This document shows positions 39,958 through 52,119 of a DNA stretch of 64,000 nt, in pieces (the stretch's first letter is position 1; the number at the start of each line of letters is the position of its first letter). Both the position numbers and the translations under genes were made by a program. The notes beneath the pieces are model-generated. The model was given only the letters and a program-made list of their open reading frames with translations, searched no databases and was not told the origin of the DNA. The DNA lies in the NCBI RefSeq assembly GCF_015832195.1, contig NC_052027.1, positions 19,132,688-19,196,687 on the forward strand, written 5' to 3'. The DNA comes from Motacilla alba alba (Eukaryota; Chordata; Aves; Passeriformes; Motacillidae).

Positions 39958-41499
39958 AGCTAACAGAACCTTGTGACAGAACTCTGGACTCTTTGCAGCC
40001 TCCAAAGTAAAAAGGTTTCTCTCTTGGCCCCCCAATACACTTCCTGCTACCAGGGTAACAAAATATTTGAGGCAAGGAGAAAGAGTGATGATTCCTGGCT
40101 GGAAATATTCAGAGGAGGGGACAAGCTTGGGACGCTCAGACATGAGGTTCTTCAAGCAGGGACTCCTGGACACCTTGTGGGATCAAAATGAGCAAGGCTT
40201 AAACCCGAGTGTCAAACTGAATCTGCTGGTAATTCAACTGACTGCAGAAGTTAATATCATCCTGGGCATCCAAATGAACAAGGATTAATTAAACTTCCAC
40301 TCTGATGAAAAATGAAATAAGCCCAAACACATCTTTTATGGGAGAGCTGTGTAACTACAACAGGGTTTTGTGCAAGGATCAGTGCAGGGAATTTTGGGAG
40401 TGGATGCTGCTCCATCCTTGGGCTTTGCTGGCAGCTCTGCTCCTCTCTGGGGCTGTCTCTGGCCCCACCAGGGGAGATGTGGCAGCTCAGTGCTCAGGAG
40501 GAGAAGCACAGCAATATTCTCATGCTCCCCCAGGCTGAGGAAGAAGCACAGAGCACACCCCAGCTCAATCCAAACCAGAGGGACGTGGGAAAAACTGGGA
40601 AGATGTCACATTTGGGCTTCAGAGGTGAAGGAGGCAGCGAGCACATCAATGACCAGAGAGCCCAGATCAGCAGGAGCTGAGGGAGTGCTGCCTTCACCAT
40701 GGTGAGCAGGGCAGGGAGCCTGCATTCGTTAACTACATTGATTAACCACAGTCATCCAGCTTACAATGCCCAAAACACTCATCCCAGCCTTCTTCCTTCA
40801 GCTTGTGAGGAAGTGTGGGATACCTGTCAGTGAAGGGAAATGCAGTGTGGCCTCGGAGCTTAGAGGGGGAAATACAGCAACAGAACATTTGGGGAAATAA
40901 ACTTAATGCACTTCCACTTTGTTATTCTTTCTCCCCCAGCCTGATGAATGGCAGCTTATTAGGGATTTGGATTGGGAATGTAATTTGACATTAGGTTCAA
41001 CTTGTAAACTCCTCCTTCAAAACTGAGGACAAAATGTGCTCCATTGTCCAGCACAAGCAGGTATCTCTACCTAGAAAAAGGACACTGGGCAGAGGGGTTC
41101 TGGTGGCTGCTGTTTGGCACAGGTCTGTGTTTGTGAAAAGCCTCCATTTCCAGTCATTTGGGTGGGGAGTTTGTATGGAACAAGCTTGATTAGGTTGCTT
41201 TCCTAAGAAGAGGAAGCTTATGTAATGGCTCAGCCTATCTATGCTCCAAATTTCATACATATTTGACACATGAGTCAAGGCTTCAAGAAGAACTCATTTT
41301 CTAAAGTTTCTTGGAAGTCAGCAACTGAAGACAGAAAAAGGAACCATGTTCATTCCTCAGCTGAAGGAGAGGAAGAACTCAGGCACCAAATATTCCTGTT
41401 TATGCAGCAGGCTGGTCAGTGCCCAAACACCTGAGGCTGAATGAGCCCCAGCACGTGGGGGGCTTGCCCTCTGAAATGAGAACCACAGTTAAGATATCC
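39958..41499. other. intergenic, no gene seen
   Basis: Unique-looking sequence with no supported gene, RNA or transposon. Confidence 0.55.
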
Positions 41500-41538
41500 T
41501 TATTTATATTTTTTTTATTTATATCCTTATATATATAT

Positions 41539-41602
<64 letters not shown>

Positions 41603-41668
41603 ATATATTTTTATTTATCCTTTTATATTTATTTGTTTATCCTTATATATAAATATATATTAGTTATC
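41500..41668 (+). repeat. (TA)n microsatellite with TATCC-interrupted flanks
   Basis: An uninterrupted (TA) run of about 59 bp (41,542-41,600) is flanked on both sides by TTTAT/CCTTATATAT-type imperfect repeats. Such arrays form cruciforms, are hypermutable and may be mis-sized in assemblies. Confidence 0.95.
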
Positions 41669-42982
41669 CTTATAGCAGAGGTGCTTTACTGATGAGACCA
41701 CATAAATCTGTGGTGAAACTGCTTTGGTCTTGCTGTTTGAGGATCAGTGGGTTTTGGGGTTTTTTTTCCCTTGAAACATGCTCTGACATTCAGAACACAG
41801 TAAGCTCAGTCTCCTTATTCTTAAAAAAAACATGGAATACTCAAAAAACTGTGCCAAAGATGAGGCACAAAGTAATTAAAACACTGGGAAATATCCCCAA
41901 CATGCTGGTCCTTGGCCATTTCACTCTGGAATGAATGGACAAGGGTGGGGAATCACCTCTGATCCACCTCTCTCAGCTCCCTTGGATTTCCCCAGGTTGC
42001 CAAGAATGACTGGAGCTGCTCCAGTTGTCTCTGATTTTGCTCAAGAATAATAGAAATGCAGTGATATAACTGCAGGAAGCTGTCCAAAAGCATAAAATAC
42101 CTAACTTTTTTCCCCCCCTCATATCTTTGTCATTCCCTTTCCATTTGTTGTTCACAGCCTGAATTCCTCAGATAACTTTGCTGCAGACTCAAGTTTTACT
42201 GCAGATATGGAAACCTGCCTGGAAGTTCTGCTCCTTGGTTGTTCTGGCTGCTTTCCAGCCTCAGTAATACTCAAGATGCAACACATCCAACTTGCTCCAG
42301 CAATCATTCTATAAAATACAGCCAAAAATAAAAGATTCTGTGCAAAATTAGCTGCTACCTTAATTAATGACTGCAGGAAGCAGTAAAAGTGAGTTTGGCC
42401 CAGGTGTTTGGAGGGCTAATTGTAATTCTGCTGGAGAGGTGAGCCTGAAATACATCAGTACAGGGCTAATCTCGAGGTCAGTGAGCATTGCAGATTTTCA
42501 GTGAATAGTGGGGTTTTCCTATCCAAAAACCTGAGGATGTTGGTAGCTCTGACTGCACCCTGGGCACACCCTGAAGCTGTTACCAGCACCTGCTGCTAGA
42601 AAATGAATGTGGGGACACCTGAGTTGTACCAGGCAACTCTTTAAACAAAAACTGAGCTGATTTCTGGGAAACAGAGCTTGGGCCAGGAGGAAAAGTCCTG
42701 AATAAGGAGCGGAGCTGCATGAGGCACACAGGCACAGGTTTGGAGCTGCCTGAGAAGGTGACACATATCACACACTGCACATGCAGTGCTGGGATAGCCC
42801 TGCCCAAGGGATGCATAGGGGATCTGGGCTGTCTGTGCAGGGGAGCTGGATGATCTGTGGGTACCTCCCGGCCCAGATATTCCGTGATCCCATTAAAAAC
42901 ACCTGTGCTGTTCCAAACACCCAAACAACGTCAGCAGGAGTCACCTGCAGCTTCCTTCAGAAGGAGCTGCTGTTCTTAAGGT
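41669..42982. other. intergenic, no gene seen
   Basis: Nothing recognisable. It ends at the AGGT target site of the adjoining LTR (42,979-42,982). Confidence 0.55.
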
Positions 42983-43525
42983 TGTTACAGATGGACAATG
43001 AGACGATTGGCTCTCGCAATTAAAAGATAACTATTGTGTGAATATTAAGAAAAGCTTTGGTGATGTATAGTTCTGTTGTTGTAGTTTAGATGTCCTGTGT
43101 TCTCCCCATGGTTCCCTTTTCCCCCCCTGTACTGTGACCGTCAGTCAGCCGGGGTTGTCTAGGACATGTCAAAACGAAGGCGTGCACGTGTCCCTTGCAT
43201 GGGGCAGTTGGGAATGGCAAAGCTTGTTGCTTAGGCGGTGTGGCATGGCAACACCTGATCTCCAGTCAAGTTACAAGAAAGCAGTCTCCACCGATAAACG
43301 GCAAAGAAGAGCTGACTGACAGACTTTGGAAGGGGCCCGGGCTGGCTGATGCAACTCCCAGGGGTATAAATGATGGAATATCCATCTTGAAGATGAACCA
43401 GCCACGAGGTATGCACGCCGGCAGTTCCCAGCGCTGCAACTTTTCCTTATCTAGTCCTTTGTTGTATTTTTGTTAAGGTTTAATAAACCTTTTTAAATTT
43501 TCAAAGTGAGCAGTTGTCTCTCGCA
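42983..43525 (+). mobile_element. solo LTR, 543 bp, with 4-bp target-site duplication
   Basis: It starts TGTTACAGATGG and ends GTCTCTCGCA, flanked by AGGT on both sides (42,979-42,982 and 43,526-43,529). The inner layout is a standard LTR promoter: TATAAA at 43,365-43,370 and AATAAA at 43,482-43,487. The predicted start is near 43,395, giving a short R region. No primer-binding site or gag follows, so recombination has left a solo LTR. A 4-bp duplication is usual for gammaretrovirus-like (ERV1) elements, but the family cannot be fixed from this copy alone. Confidence 0.85.
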
Positions 43526-43529
43526 AGGT

Positions 43530-44389
43530 GAAGAACCAAAGCCAATCTCCAAACTGCACACCAGGGAAGGTGCTGGGCCCAGTGTCCGTCCCTGCAGAGC
43601 CCCTGAGCAGCACAGCCAGGCTCAGTTCCTGGGCTCAGCAGCACAACCAGCTCATCTTAAAGGTCTTCTCCAACCCAGCTCAATCTGCGACTCCCAGCAC
43701 TCACAAAACCCTAAGGAGAGCCAGGATTAAACTGTGGCACACTCAGAAAAGCCAGGCCTTTGCACTCATTAATCTCAGCCATCGTTTGGAAGCTCCTGGC
43801 CCTCCTGCAGGGAGCTCCGGGGGCAGATGGACTCTGGGAGCCCCGGGACTGTGTGGATTTAATCCATTGTTATGCAAACACACAGCTGCTTTTAAACCTC
43901 ACTTTCACATTCCTGGCGGGTTTAGTTTCAAAGCACCCAAAAAAGAGGCAGAGATAAAGCTCCTGCTTTAAAACAGGCTTCAATTAAATGTAGAAAGTGT
44001 TTTTGCAGTCGGGTCTAAGGCAAGCAGTCTGCCAGCCTGACATGGAACCGTGCTGCTCCAGGAAAGGGCAGTCACACTGCAAAATACAACTTTGTACCCG
44101 GTAAACATTAATCCCTGTATCTATTTAATATTTAAATAGAAAACGACAATTTCTAAGATTGTTAGATTATGATTTGTGTTCAGAAAAAGTGGAAATTTCC
44201 ACCAAATCCTTCATGCAAAATTCATAAACCTCCCCTTAGAAACAGCACTGGGGCATTTCCATCTGATTGACTAATTAATTGAACCTTTGGAAGCAGGTTC
44301 GGTAAGTATTTGATCCTGACCCTTTAGCCTGGATTCACAGATCCATTGTTCACCTTCCAGACAATAAAGGTGCCCAAAAGCTGTGAACA
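43530..44389. other. intergenic, no gene seen
   Basis: No recognisable feature. Frames at 43,506-43,971 begin at the edge of the LTR and have no domain. Confidence 0.55.
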
Positions 44390-44650
44390 GCCCGTTCCCC
44401 CCATCAGACCCGTCAGGACTCACCAGAAGCGCGTTCCCGCACCCCGCACCATCCCGGGGGTTCGGATCCAAGGGGAATGCCGGGCTGAGCCGGGTGTGCC
44501 TGGGCTAGGAGCTCTCCGGGCCAGCAGGGCCGCCGGGGATGGTTCTGCCTCCCGAAGGCTCCAAGGCCTCCTTTGTGCGAGCACAAATACCTGGAGGCAC
44601 AGGCCGAGCCCCGAGGGTCGCACGGCTGACAGGGCTGAGAACTGGCAAAC
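44390..44650. promoter_or_regulatory. small CpG-rich patch
   Basis: About 260 bp are clearly enriched in CpG relative to the surroundings, 110 bp from the flank of the minisatellite block. On the minus strand CGCTTCTG|GTGAGTCC (about 44,418/44,417) is a good splice donor, so a minus-strand first exon of an unknown transcript is possible. No coding potential is recognised. Confidence 0.35.
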
Positions 44651-44863
44651 CCAGAGGCTTAATTTAAACCACCCCAAAATGTTGGTGCTTTCCCCCCGGG
44701 GCTGCTCCAGCTTTTCCTCCAGCTTTCCTGGAATTTTAACATCCCGCTCTCTTCGGGGTTTGTGCTTTGGATGCTTTTATTTTTAGCTGCAGCGCTCTGC
44801 AGAGCCTGCCTGACGCCAGCCCGTGTAACTGGAGCCGAGGCGCTGCGAGCCAGGGATGGCAGG

Positions 44864-45205
44864 CACGGCAGCACGGAGCCTGGGCCTGGGCACGGCAGCA
44901 CCCGGGCCTGGGCACGGCAGCACGGAGCCTGGGCCCGGGCACGGCAGCACCCGGCCCTGGGCACGGCAGCACGGAGCCTGGGCCTGGGCACGGCAGCACC
45001 CGGCCCCGGGCACGGCAGCACCCGGCCCCGGGCACGGCAGCACGGAGCCTGGGCCTGGGCACGGCAGCACCCGGCCCTGGGCACGGCAGCACGGAGCCCG
45101 GGCCTGGGCACGGCAGCACCCGGCCCCGGGCACGGCAGCACGGAGCCTGGGCCTGGGCACGGCAGCACCCGGCCCCGGGCACGGCAGCACGGAGCCCGGG
45201 CCTGG
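44864..45205 (+). repeat. two-unit alternating GC minisatellite (27 + 22 bp)
   Basis: Unit X is GGGCACGGCAGCACGGAGCC plus TGGGCCT (27 bp) and unit Y is GGGCACGGCAGCACCCGGCC plus CT or CC (22 bp). They alternate XYXYXY-YXYXYXYX, so the true period is a 49-bp higher-order unit with one YY slip near 45,000-45,045. All frames are open, which creates long spurious frames on both strands. Confidence 0.95.
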
Positions 45206-45502
45206 GCACAGCCTGCCAGCCTCAGCCCTGCAGCCTCAGCCGGGCACAGCCTGCCAGCCTCAGCCCTGCAGCCTCAGCCGGGCACAGCCTGCCAGCCTCA
45301 GCCCTGCCAGCCAGGCACAGCCTGCCAGCCTCAGCCCTGCCAGCCCGGCCCTGGGCACAGCCTGCCAGCCTCAGCCCTGAGAGCCCGGCCTTGGGCACAG
45401 CCTGCCAGCCTCAGCCCTGAGAGCCCGGCCCTGGGCACAGCCTGCCAGCCTCAGCCCTGCCAGCCCGGCCCTGGGCACAGCCTGCCAGCCTCAGCCCTGC
45501 GT
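45206..45502 (+). repeat. second GC minisatellite, 33-41 bp units
   Basis: It is directly joined to the preceding array through the shared GGGCAC start. Units read GGGCACAGCCTGCCAGCCTC then AGCCCTG, with tails that give about 38 bp (first two), 33 bp (third) and about 41 bp (last four). The junction suggests that one array grew out of the edge of the other. Confidence 0.93.
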
Positions 45503-46360
45503 TTGTCTGCTGCCTTGGGAAGCAGTGCGGGGACCTCGTCAGAACACAGAGAAGAGCTGGGGAGGGCTAAGGGTGAGCAAATAAAAATCAAAGATGCAAA
45601 GAGGTCTGTCCCAAAACAGATCTGTGTGAGCTGGGTGCCAAAAGCAGGAGGTTACCAAAAAAGCCAGGCTATTTCCCTGCAGTGAGCCAGACACAGGGCA
45701 GGGTGCACAGTGCAGGCTGCATTCGGAAAGGGCTGCTGGCAGCAAGGCTGGCCGGGATGGGTAAATCAGGACAGGGCAGCAGGTCACTGCACATGTCCCA
45801 GGTCACGGTGGCTCCTTTTACACACACAGAGCTGCAGCCCCCAGGTCTGTTCCAGATAAATCAGTGCCACATCTCCTACCCAGCTGTCAGGTTTTTACCT
45901 TTCCTTTCCAGCTGTACAACTGGAATAAGTCTGGATCACCTTACCTGAACTTACCTTTTAGTTCTCTGCTCTGTAGCAGAGAAGCAAGTGAAGGATTGCC
46001 AATTTATCTGATTGAGAAATTGTTCATCCTGACTATTCCAGGACTTGTAACTACAGCAACGTGTCTACAACAGAGTGTGATTGTCCAAGGAAGGAAAACA
46101 CAGGTATAGGGAGGCATTTCACTCCCCAGAGGTGACAGGAGCAGAGCCTGGGCTGCAGTGGAGGTTCAGCCTGCCCATGCCAGGGCAGTCACTGCAACCT
46201 CCAGGGAACAGAGTTCCAAAAGCTGGGAATGCTCCCTCCTGCCCTCTGTTGCACTGCGCTGTGTTCTGGCAGGGCTCCGGGTTTGGGGCCAGGAAAGAGG
46301 AGAAATCAAGGCAAACAGAAAGCACTGGGCTTGCCGTGGGACAGGGACAGCACAGAGCTC
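45503..46360. other. intergenic, no gene seen
   Basis: No supported gene or repeat. The last six bases (GAGCTC, 46,355-46,360) are the target site of the adjoining LTR. Confidence 0.55.
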
Positions 46361-46776
46361 TGTTGTATTTGTGGGGTGCCCCGTGGCAGGAAGGAATGAT
46401 GAATCTGACTCCATGTTCTCAGAAGGCTAATTTATTATTTTATGATACTGTATAATATTAAAGAATACTAAACTATACTATACTAAAGAATACAGAAAGG
46501 ATACCTACAGAAGGCTAAGAAGATAATAATGAAAACTCGTGACTCTTCCAGAGCCTTGACACAGCTTGGCCCTGATTGGCCAAAGAGTGAAAACAACTCA
46601 CATGAAACCAATGAAACAATGACCTGTGGGGAAACAATCTCCAAACACATTCCAAAGCAGCAAAACACAGGAGAAGCAAATCATATTATTATTGTTTTCC
46701 TTTTTTTCTGAGGTCTCTCAGCTTCCCAGGAGAAAATCCTGGGTGAAGGGATTTTTCAGAAAATATGACTGTGACA
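46361..46776 (-). mobile_element. solo ERVK-type LTR, 416 bp, perfect 6-bp target-site duplication
   Basis: In element sense it starts TGTCACAGTCATATTTTC and ends CACCCCACAAATACAACA. GAGCTC flanks it on both sides (46,355-46,360 and 46,777-46,782). The polyadenylation signal AATAAA is read on the minus strand at 46,436-46,431. The 6-bp duplication and the overall sequence fit the abundant passerine ERVK LTRs. There is no internal region. The intact duplication indicates a fairly recent insertion followed by LTR-LTR recombination. Confidence 0.93.
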
Positions 46777-46782
46777 GAGCTC

Positions 46783-47663
46783 CACATGGGGAGGCAGGAA
46801 TGCTGGGCTGCCAGGATGGATTTCCTGAAGATCCAGAGGGTGTGCGACACTGACAATGCCTGAAAATCAGTTTTTTACAAGGCAGCTTCTCTGTCCTTTC
46901 ACATGTAACAAATGCAGAACAAAACAAGTTGAAAGCAGAGATCTGAACAGAGCAGCTGAGACCTGTCAGTTTCCTCCACCCCATGAAGTTTACAGATTTG
47001 GGGGTTTTTAATTCCTGGCGTATTTAAAACTGGTTTGGGCAAATTAAGTAATCTGAGCATGTTTCCCTGGCAAAGATGGCATTATTTCACATTTGCTCGT
47101 CTGACTAGAGCAGTTCTGCCAGCTGTCCCTGGTGCCACCTCACACAGGGGCAGGCGGTGTTCTGCCTGCACTGCTCTGCTGGGGCACAGACTGGGAAGGG
47201 ACTGGAAAAACACACCTCAGGCACTCTCCTGTGTCCTCATCCTCTCACCTTTCAGATGCTTTTTGGATCACATCTCCTCCTGGTTCTCCTGGTCCTGCCC
47301 ATTCCTGGTGAACCCTTCATGTTCTTTGTCCAAGTCAGTGGACTCCTAAAAGGAACCACAAGAAAAGTGACATTATTTACCCTCAGTGCTGCATGTCAGA
47401 GTTCCGGAGCTGCTGTTGCCACTGTGATGCTGCAGTCTCATCACATCAAGCACAGCTGAAGTGAAAAACTTGCTAGTTTTTCATCTTGATGCAAATTTTC
47501 CACAGAATTGTTCCTCTCATCCAGATTTTTCCTGAAGTGACCCCAAGCCTCACTTTCTCTTCCTGCTGCTGGCTGGCAGCCTGAGACACATCCTTGAAAG
47601 TGCTTCAGACTCAGGCTCAATGATGAGCCAAAAATTGGCAATGTGTCCTTGCCCCATTGCCTT

Positions 47664-47700
<37 letters not shown>

Positions 47701-47954
47701 GGGTAGAAGAGTAATGGTGATTTGTTAAGGGAATTTCTGATCTGCTCTTTAATTTTTCTGGTTTCTGACCTTGTTGGATGCACAGACTCTGCCAGGGAGT
47801 ATGAGCTGACCCAGCAGCTGGCAGAGAGCTCTGGAATGTTACAACTGCCTCGGAAATCTCTCAGCTTGGTCCACAGGGCTTGGAGGAGGGATCAAGGCAG
47901 AAAATGCAGTGAGTGCTGAGACTGGGCTGGTCCCTGGGCAAGTGGGAGCAGCTC
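46783..47954. other. intergenic with a T30 run
   Basis: No gene is seen. A homopolymer T30 lies at 47,668-47,697. Confidence 0.55.
47668..47697 (+). repeat. T30 homopolymer
   Basis: Thirty uninterrupted T. A retrocopy poly(A) tail on the minus strand was considered, but no AATAAA precedes it within 40 bp in that sense. Confidence 0.95.
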
Positions 47955-48618
47955 TGGACTACCCAGCCAGAAGCCTCCCCTGAAATGGAAAATGTCAACC
48001 CCGTCCCTTCGAATTATTATAATTTTGAAATTAAAAGGCTCTCAGGAAATGATACGGGAATAACAATCCTTTTTTATGGAAGAAACTAAAAATAAAATAA
48101 AAAATGCAGTGATACAAAACCCCACTGACAGGGTCAGAATGGGACCCTGCCACCCTGTGGGTCAGGGTGGTGGCACAGTCCCATTCAGTGGTGGCTCAGC
48201 CCTCCTGCAGTGCCAGCTGTGGTTCTGCTGGAGCAGGGATCCTGCACAAGGCTGGAGTTCTCCTCTGGAGGTCCAGGGGTGCTGGAGATGGGCCTGGTCC
48301 TCCTCTGGGAATGCAGGGGAGAAGAAAGCTGCTCCTCTGGGAGTGCAGTGGGAAAAGGCTGTCCTGGTGTGCCAAAATCTCAGATTGTATCCAGGTAGGA
48401 ATGCTTGGCTCCTCCCCATGGTGGAGCTTCTCCCAGTGGGATGATGGAATTGGATCAGCCATGCAGGGACACTCGCTGGCCCATGGACAGAAGGGATCTC
48501 CTGGAGGGAGGCTTGGTTTGTGGGAGAGATAAAGAAAACTGCCCCATGAACAGCAGAGAACTGCCCCAGCTCTGACAGAGGGCAAACAGAATGCACACTT
48601 ATCTTACAAGCCAGGACA
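47955..48618 (-). mobile_element. solo LTR of an endogenous retrovirus (family A, minus copy)
   Basis: This is the inverted counterpart of the LTR at 34,407-35,105. In element sense it starts TGTCCTGGCTTGTAAG (48,618 downward) and shares the long central block, for example TTCATGGGGCAGTTTTC, TTGGCACACCA and CTGACCCACAGGGTG, and the AT-rich U5-like tail. It diverges in the first 90 bp of U3 and at the 3' end beyond about 47,975. The AGTAAA signal of the other copy is altered here. There is no internal region. The left boundary is approximate. Confidence 0.78.
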
Positions 48619-48641
48619 AATACTGAGACCCAAAGCATGAT

Positions 48642-48655
48642 GGGGGGGGGGGGGG
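48642..48655 (+). repeat. G14 homopolymer
   Basis: Fourteen consecutive G lie 24 bp outside the LTR start. The run is prone to sequencing and assembly error and may be a different length in the genome. Confidence 0.95.
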
Positions 48656-51537
48656 AGATATAACAACCTATTTAATAAATTTCCTTGCTTGAAGTGATGT
48701 TAAGTGTGCTCTGTGTTTACACAGAGCGCTGCACATGCAGGGCAGTGCTTTGGGGTGATGGATGCTGCAGAAGAGTTTGTGCTGGGCAGGGGAAGCAGGC
48801 AGATGTTCCAGGATGTGCACTCGGCAGCCCGAGGCAGGGGTGCAGAGGAAAGGAGTGCTGGTGATGGAACACAGAGTTACCACTTCTGTCATGCTTCATT
48901 CAGCCACTTTTTGCCTTTCTCTCAGCAAGAAATACAGATGAGGGAGTCCCTGAGTGCAGGACACACAAGAAGCCTTAAGCTCCTGCCATGTAAATATTTG
49001 TATAGCAGACAGTGAGTCCTGTGAATCGGGGAAACAGAAATTCTGCTCTGTTCTCCAAAGCAAGGGTATTTTATTCAAATGCTAATCTGTGTAGCTGCCA
49101 CCAAAAAACAGCTTATTTACAACCAATCTCTAGAAAGAGATTGTTTCCTACCTGCCCTGACATGTCCTTGCTCTTTGCTCTGTTGATTTATTATTTCTTT
49201 TTTTGGACATGGTAAAAACCATTAATCTGGGATCTGTGCTGGGCAGAAGGCAGGGTTTATACTGAGATTGTTGTGGAAGGTGTGGATAATTCAAGTTCAA
49301 ACACAAAGGTTTTTATTCAGTGCTGTAACTTCAGAAAGAGCAATTCTGGCTGTTTTTCAGGAGGAATGAGAGTACCCACAGTCTGATCTGCAGTATCTGC
49401 ACTTGGGGTCTCTCCAGGAAGAAGTGGACTCTCACCTTTAATTTAAGTTACTTTATGGAAGATCTTGTCTCTCTTTTTTGTTGAGTACAGTGTGCCAGGA
49501 CAAGCAGAGCCAAACCACTTTACATTAATTCCTTCAATAGGAGGATTTTCCTTCAGACGGGGGGGCTGTGATCTCCTCTCTCTTGCTCCACTGAGATAGA
49601 AGAGCTGCTCCTCTGCCAAATGCTGGCCAGATGCAGCTCTCAGAGGTGCTTTGCTCAATCCAGGCTTTTCACTGACACATTTTTCACGTGCAGTTCCAGA
49701 CCTCAGGTGACAATGTGCCTGTCACTTGTGCCATCAGCCAAAATGCTCCAGTATCTCCTTTCCTAAGTGTTTCCTTAACAGGACAAGAACTGCACCCCTC
49801 ATTTGTTATGTGTCATGGTCTGCACATATCCATAAACTGAACATTCATTAATAATATGCACTTTGTACTACCTTTGACCTATTTTTTTGTGTGCAGGGAA
49901 ATGACCTGAATTAGTTCACTGATGAAGAAGCATTCTTTATACAAAGAATATTTTCAAGGAGCTCAGGTTCCTACCAATACCTCTCTGTTGCTGACTTGGA
50001 CTTGCTTCTTGAGTGTTGTTCCGGTGTTTTTACCTGGTTTCTTTCTGTTCGGGGTCTGATTTCTGGCTGTTTGTGCAGCCCAGAGGAAGGCCAGTGCTTT
50101 CAGAAGTGCAGGTACCTCGCTGCAGCAAACCAGAATACTGCCTGCAGTTAAGGGATGTCACTGCTAAAATAAGCAAATAAATTCATTTTAGATGGTTTAC
50201 TACAGTGCTTAAAGAAGTATTTCTTTATCAGAATCAAAGCAGGTCACCTTACCTGGTTTCTTTTTACATCTCTTACCTTCTGATCGACTTAACTGCAAAC
50301 CCTCTTGGTTAAAATATGCCCTATGCCCTCATTCTTGTAGCTTAATACTCAACCAAATTAAAAGGAAAATAACCAAATCCTGGATTTCTCACAGCAATTG
50401 CTGTACCTGGTCACTTGGACATTCGAGGATGATGCAATAGTTAACTTTCTGTTTGCCTTTCTCATGCAGCTCCCACGCCCCTGGAGCCTCCACGTACCAT
50501 AAATTGCTTTATAGAGGAAAGCAGGAGCCAAATGTGAGCAGGGGAGTGACTCCCCTGTGACCATTACCTCACTGAGGAGTTGCACCAGCCTCTCTCTTTT
50601 TCAGAGGAGAGCAATCACACCATATTGCTAAATAGAAAACTGGATATTTTTGTACATCTGGGACAGGGCTGAGCCTGAAAGCGATGCAGAAGTAATATAA
50701 TTTTGGAGGAAAAAAAGCTCCCTTTTTTTTCCTTACCTCATAAAGCTGATGACCGGAATGATTCAGATGATTCTGATGGTTTGGGGTGAGCTGGGGTGTC
50801 AGGAGTTCAGGAGTGCAGCAGGAAGCACTGAGCTGTTGGATTTATAAACTGCCCTGAGAGCAATCCAAGAGAGGATCCCAGAGTCCTCCCAGCCAATAAT
50901 TACACCTGGGTTAAAATGAGGACTTGTGGGAAAGAAATCTGGGCTTTGGTCTCTCCACCATCCCATGCCCGTGGATGAATTCTCCGTGCTGCCCTGATTT
51001 ATCCAATGACAGAGTTCTGCATGTCACCCTGATCAGCGTGCCAAACAGGGCATCCCAAGGGCATGGGGCAGCAGGAAGGACACAGATAAAGGGGGTTTTG
51101 AGAGATTTGTGCTGGATCCAGGACTTCAGACTTGCCCAGCTGTTGGTTCATGCCCCAGACACAGGAAAGGCAACTCTGCAGGTGTTTGCCTTCCTGATGC
51201 AGGTCAAGAGCCAGCAGGAGAACAAAGGCACTCCTTGGGGCTGATAAGGACCCGGTGCTTTGTGGCTGAAACTGGATCCGCGGTGTTGGGAGCTGGTTTC
51301 ATGTGCAGGGAGGGAGGAGTGCCCGGGCTCCATGCCTGGTATCAGCTGGGGATGGCAGCCCGGGCTCCATCCCCTGCTGCCTGAGCCGGCTCCTGATGGG
51401 GCGAGCTCCAATCCGTGCACGAGCTGAGGAGCTTTGCTTTCTGCAGTGTGGGAACCCAGGACATCCCTCTGGGTGCCCTGGATGGCCAGAGCCGCTGGCA
51501 GGGGGCTCTGAGACCCTGGCATGCAGCCAAAGACACA
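48656..51537. other. intergenic, no gene seen
   Basis: No exon, RNA gene or certain transposon was found. The frames at 50,924-51,384 have no recognisable domain. Confidence 0.55.
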
Positions 51538-52118
51538 CGTGGGGTTTTGATCTTCGCCCATGGAGCAAATTACCAACTCTGTATGAAGAATTACAAGCCA
51601 CACACACAAGTTTAGGTAGTGTAGTAGAAGTAGTCACGAAGTGAAAGGAAGGATTTTTGAGTGCTGTACAGGGGGGTTTAAGCCTTATAGCAGGGGTCCA
51701 AGTTTTGTACATGGGGGTCAGGAGATCTAAGATGGAGGGATTTGGGTGTGCCCTGTCCTCTTTCTTTCTCCTTCCCAGCCTCCATGTCTTTGGTGATGTT
51801 GGCACTCACAGATTGGTTTAGAGTAGAAAGTCACCATTCAATATAGATAGCAGGCATTGGGGAAAAAGCATAAACATGTAACACGTAATATATGATATAA
51901 AAGATGGCACCAGCCCCCTGGGAGGGCAGTGTGCCTTTGTCTGAGCTGCTGAACGGGCCACAGCAGTTCAGGGAGAAGAATCTTGTAGATAACCAACAAT
52001 AAACAACCTTGGGAACAGACAACAGAAGACTACTGAGTCTTTCTTCGAAGGCACGGGTTGGAAGAGGGACTTTTCCATCTTTTGGGGTCACCCCAATCCG
52101 GGGGCACGAGACCCCACA
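51538..52118 (+). mobile_element. LTR of an ERVK-like element, about 580 bp
   Basis: The ends are inverted: the left end reads CGTGGGGTTTTGAT and the right end CACGAGACCCCACA, consistent with an original TGTGGGG...CCCCACA. It contains TATAAAAG at 51,896-51,903, AATAAA at 51,998-52,003 and a U5 tail CTTTTCCATCTTTTGGGGTC. The composition and layout match ERVK LTRs common in songbirds. No clear target-site duplication or adjoining internal sequence is visible. The right end abuts, within 2 bp, a separate repeated segment (52,120-52,283). The left boundary rests on the inverted terminal match. Confidence 0.75.
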
Positions 52119-52119
52119 C

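Noticed and set aside
44762..45685. 307-codon frame and several overlapping frames on both strands
   Set aside because: All are translations of the minisatellites in different frames. Periodic content in every frame is the mark of a tandem repeat, not of selection.
47668..47760. Processed pseudogene on the minus strand ending in the T30 run
   Set aside because: No AATAAA in the expected place, no recognisable coding remnant and no flanking duplication.
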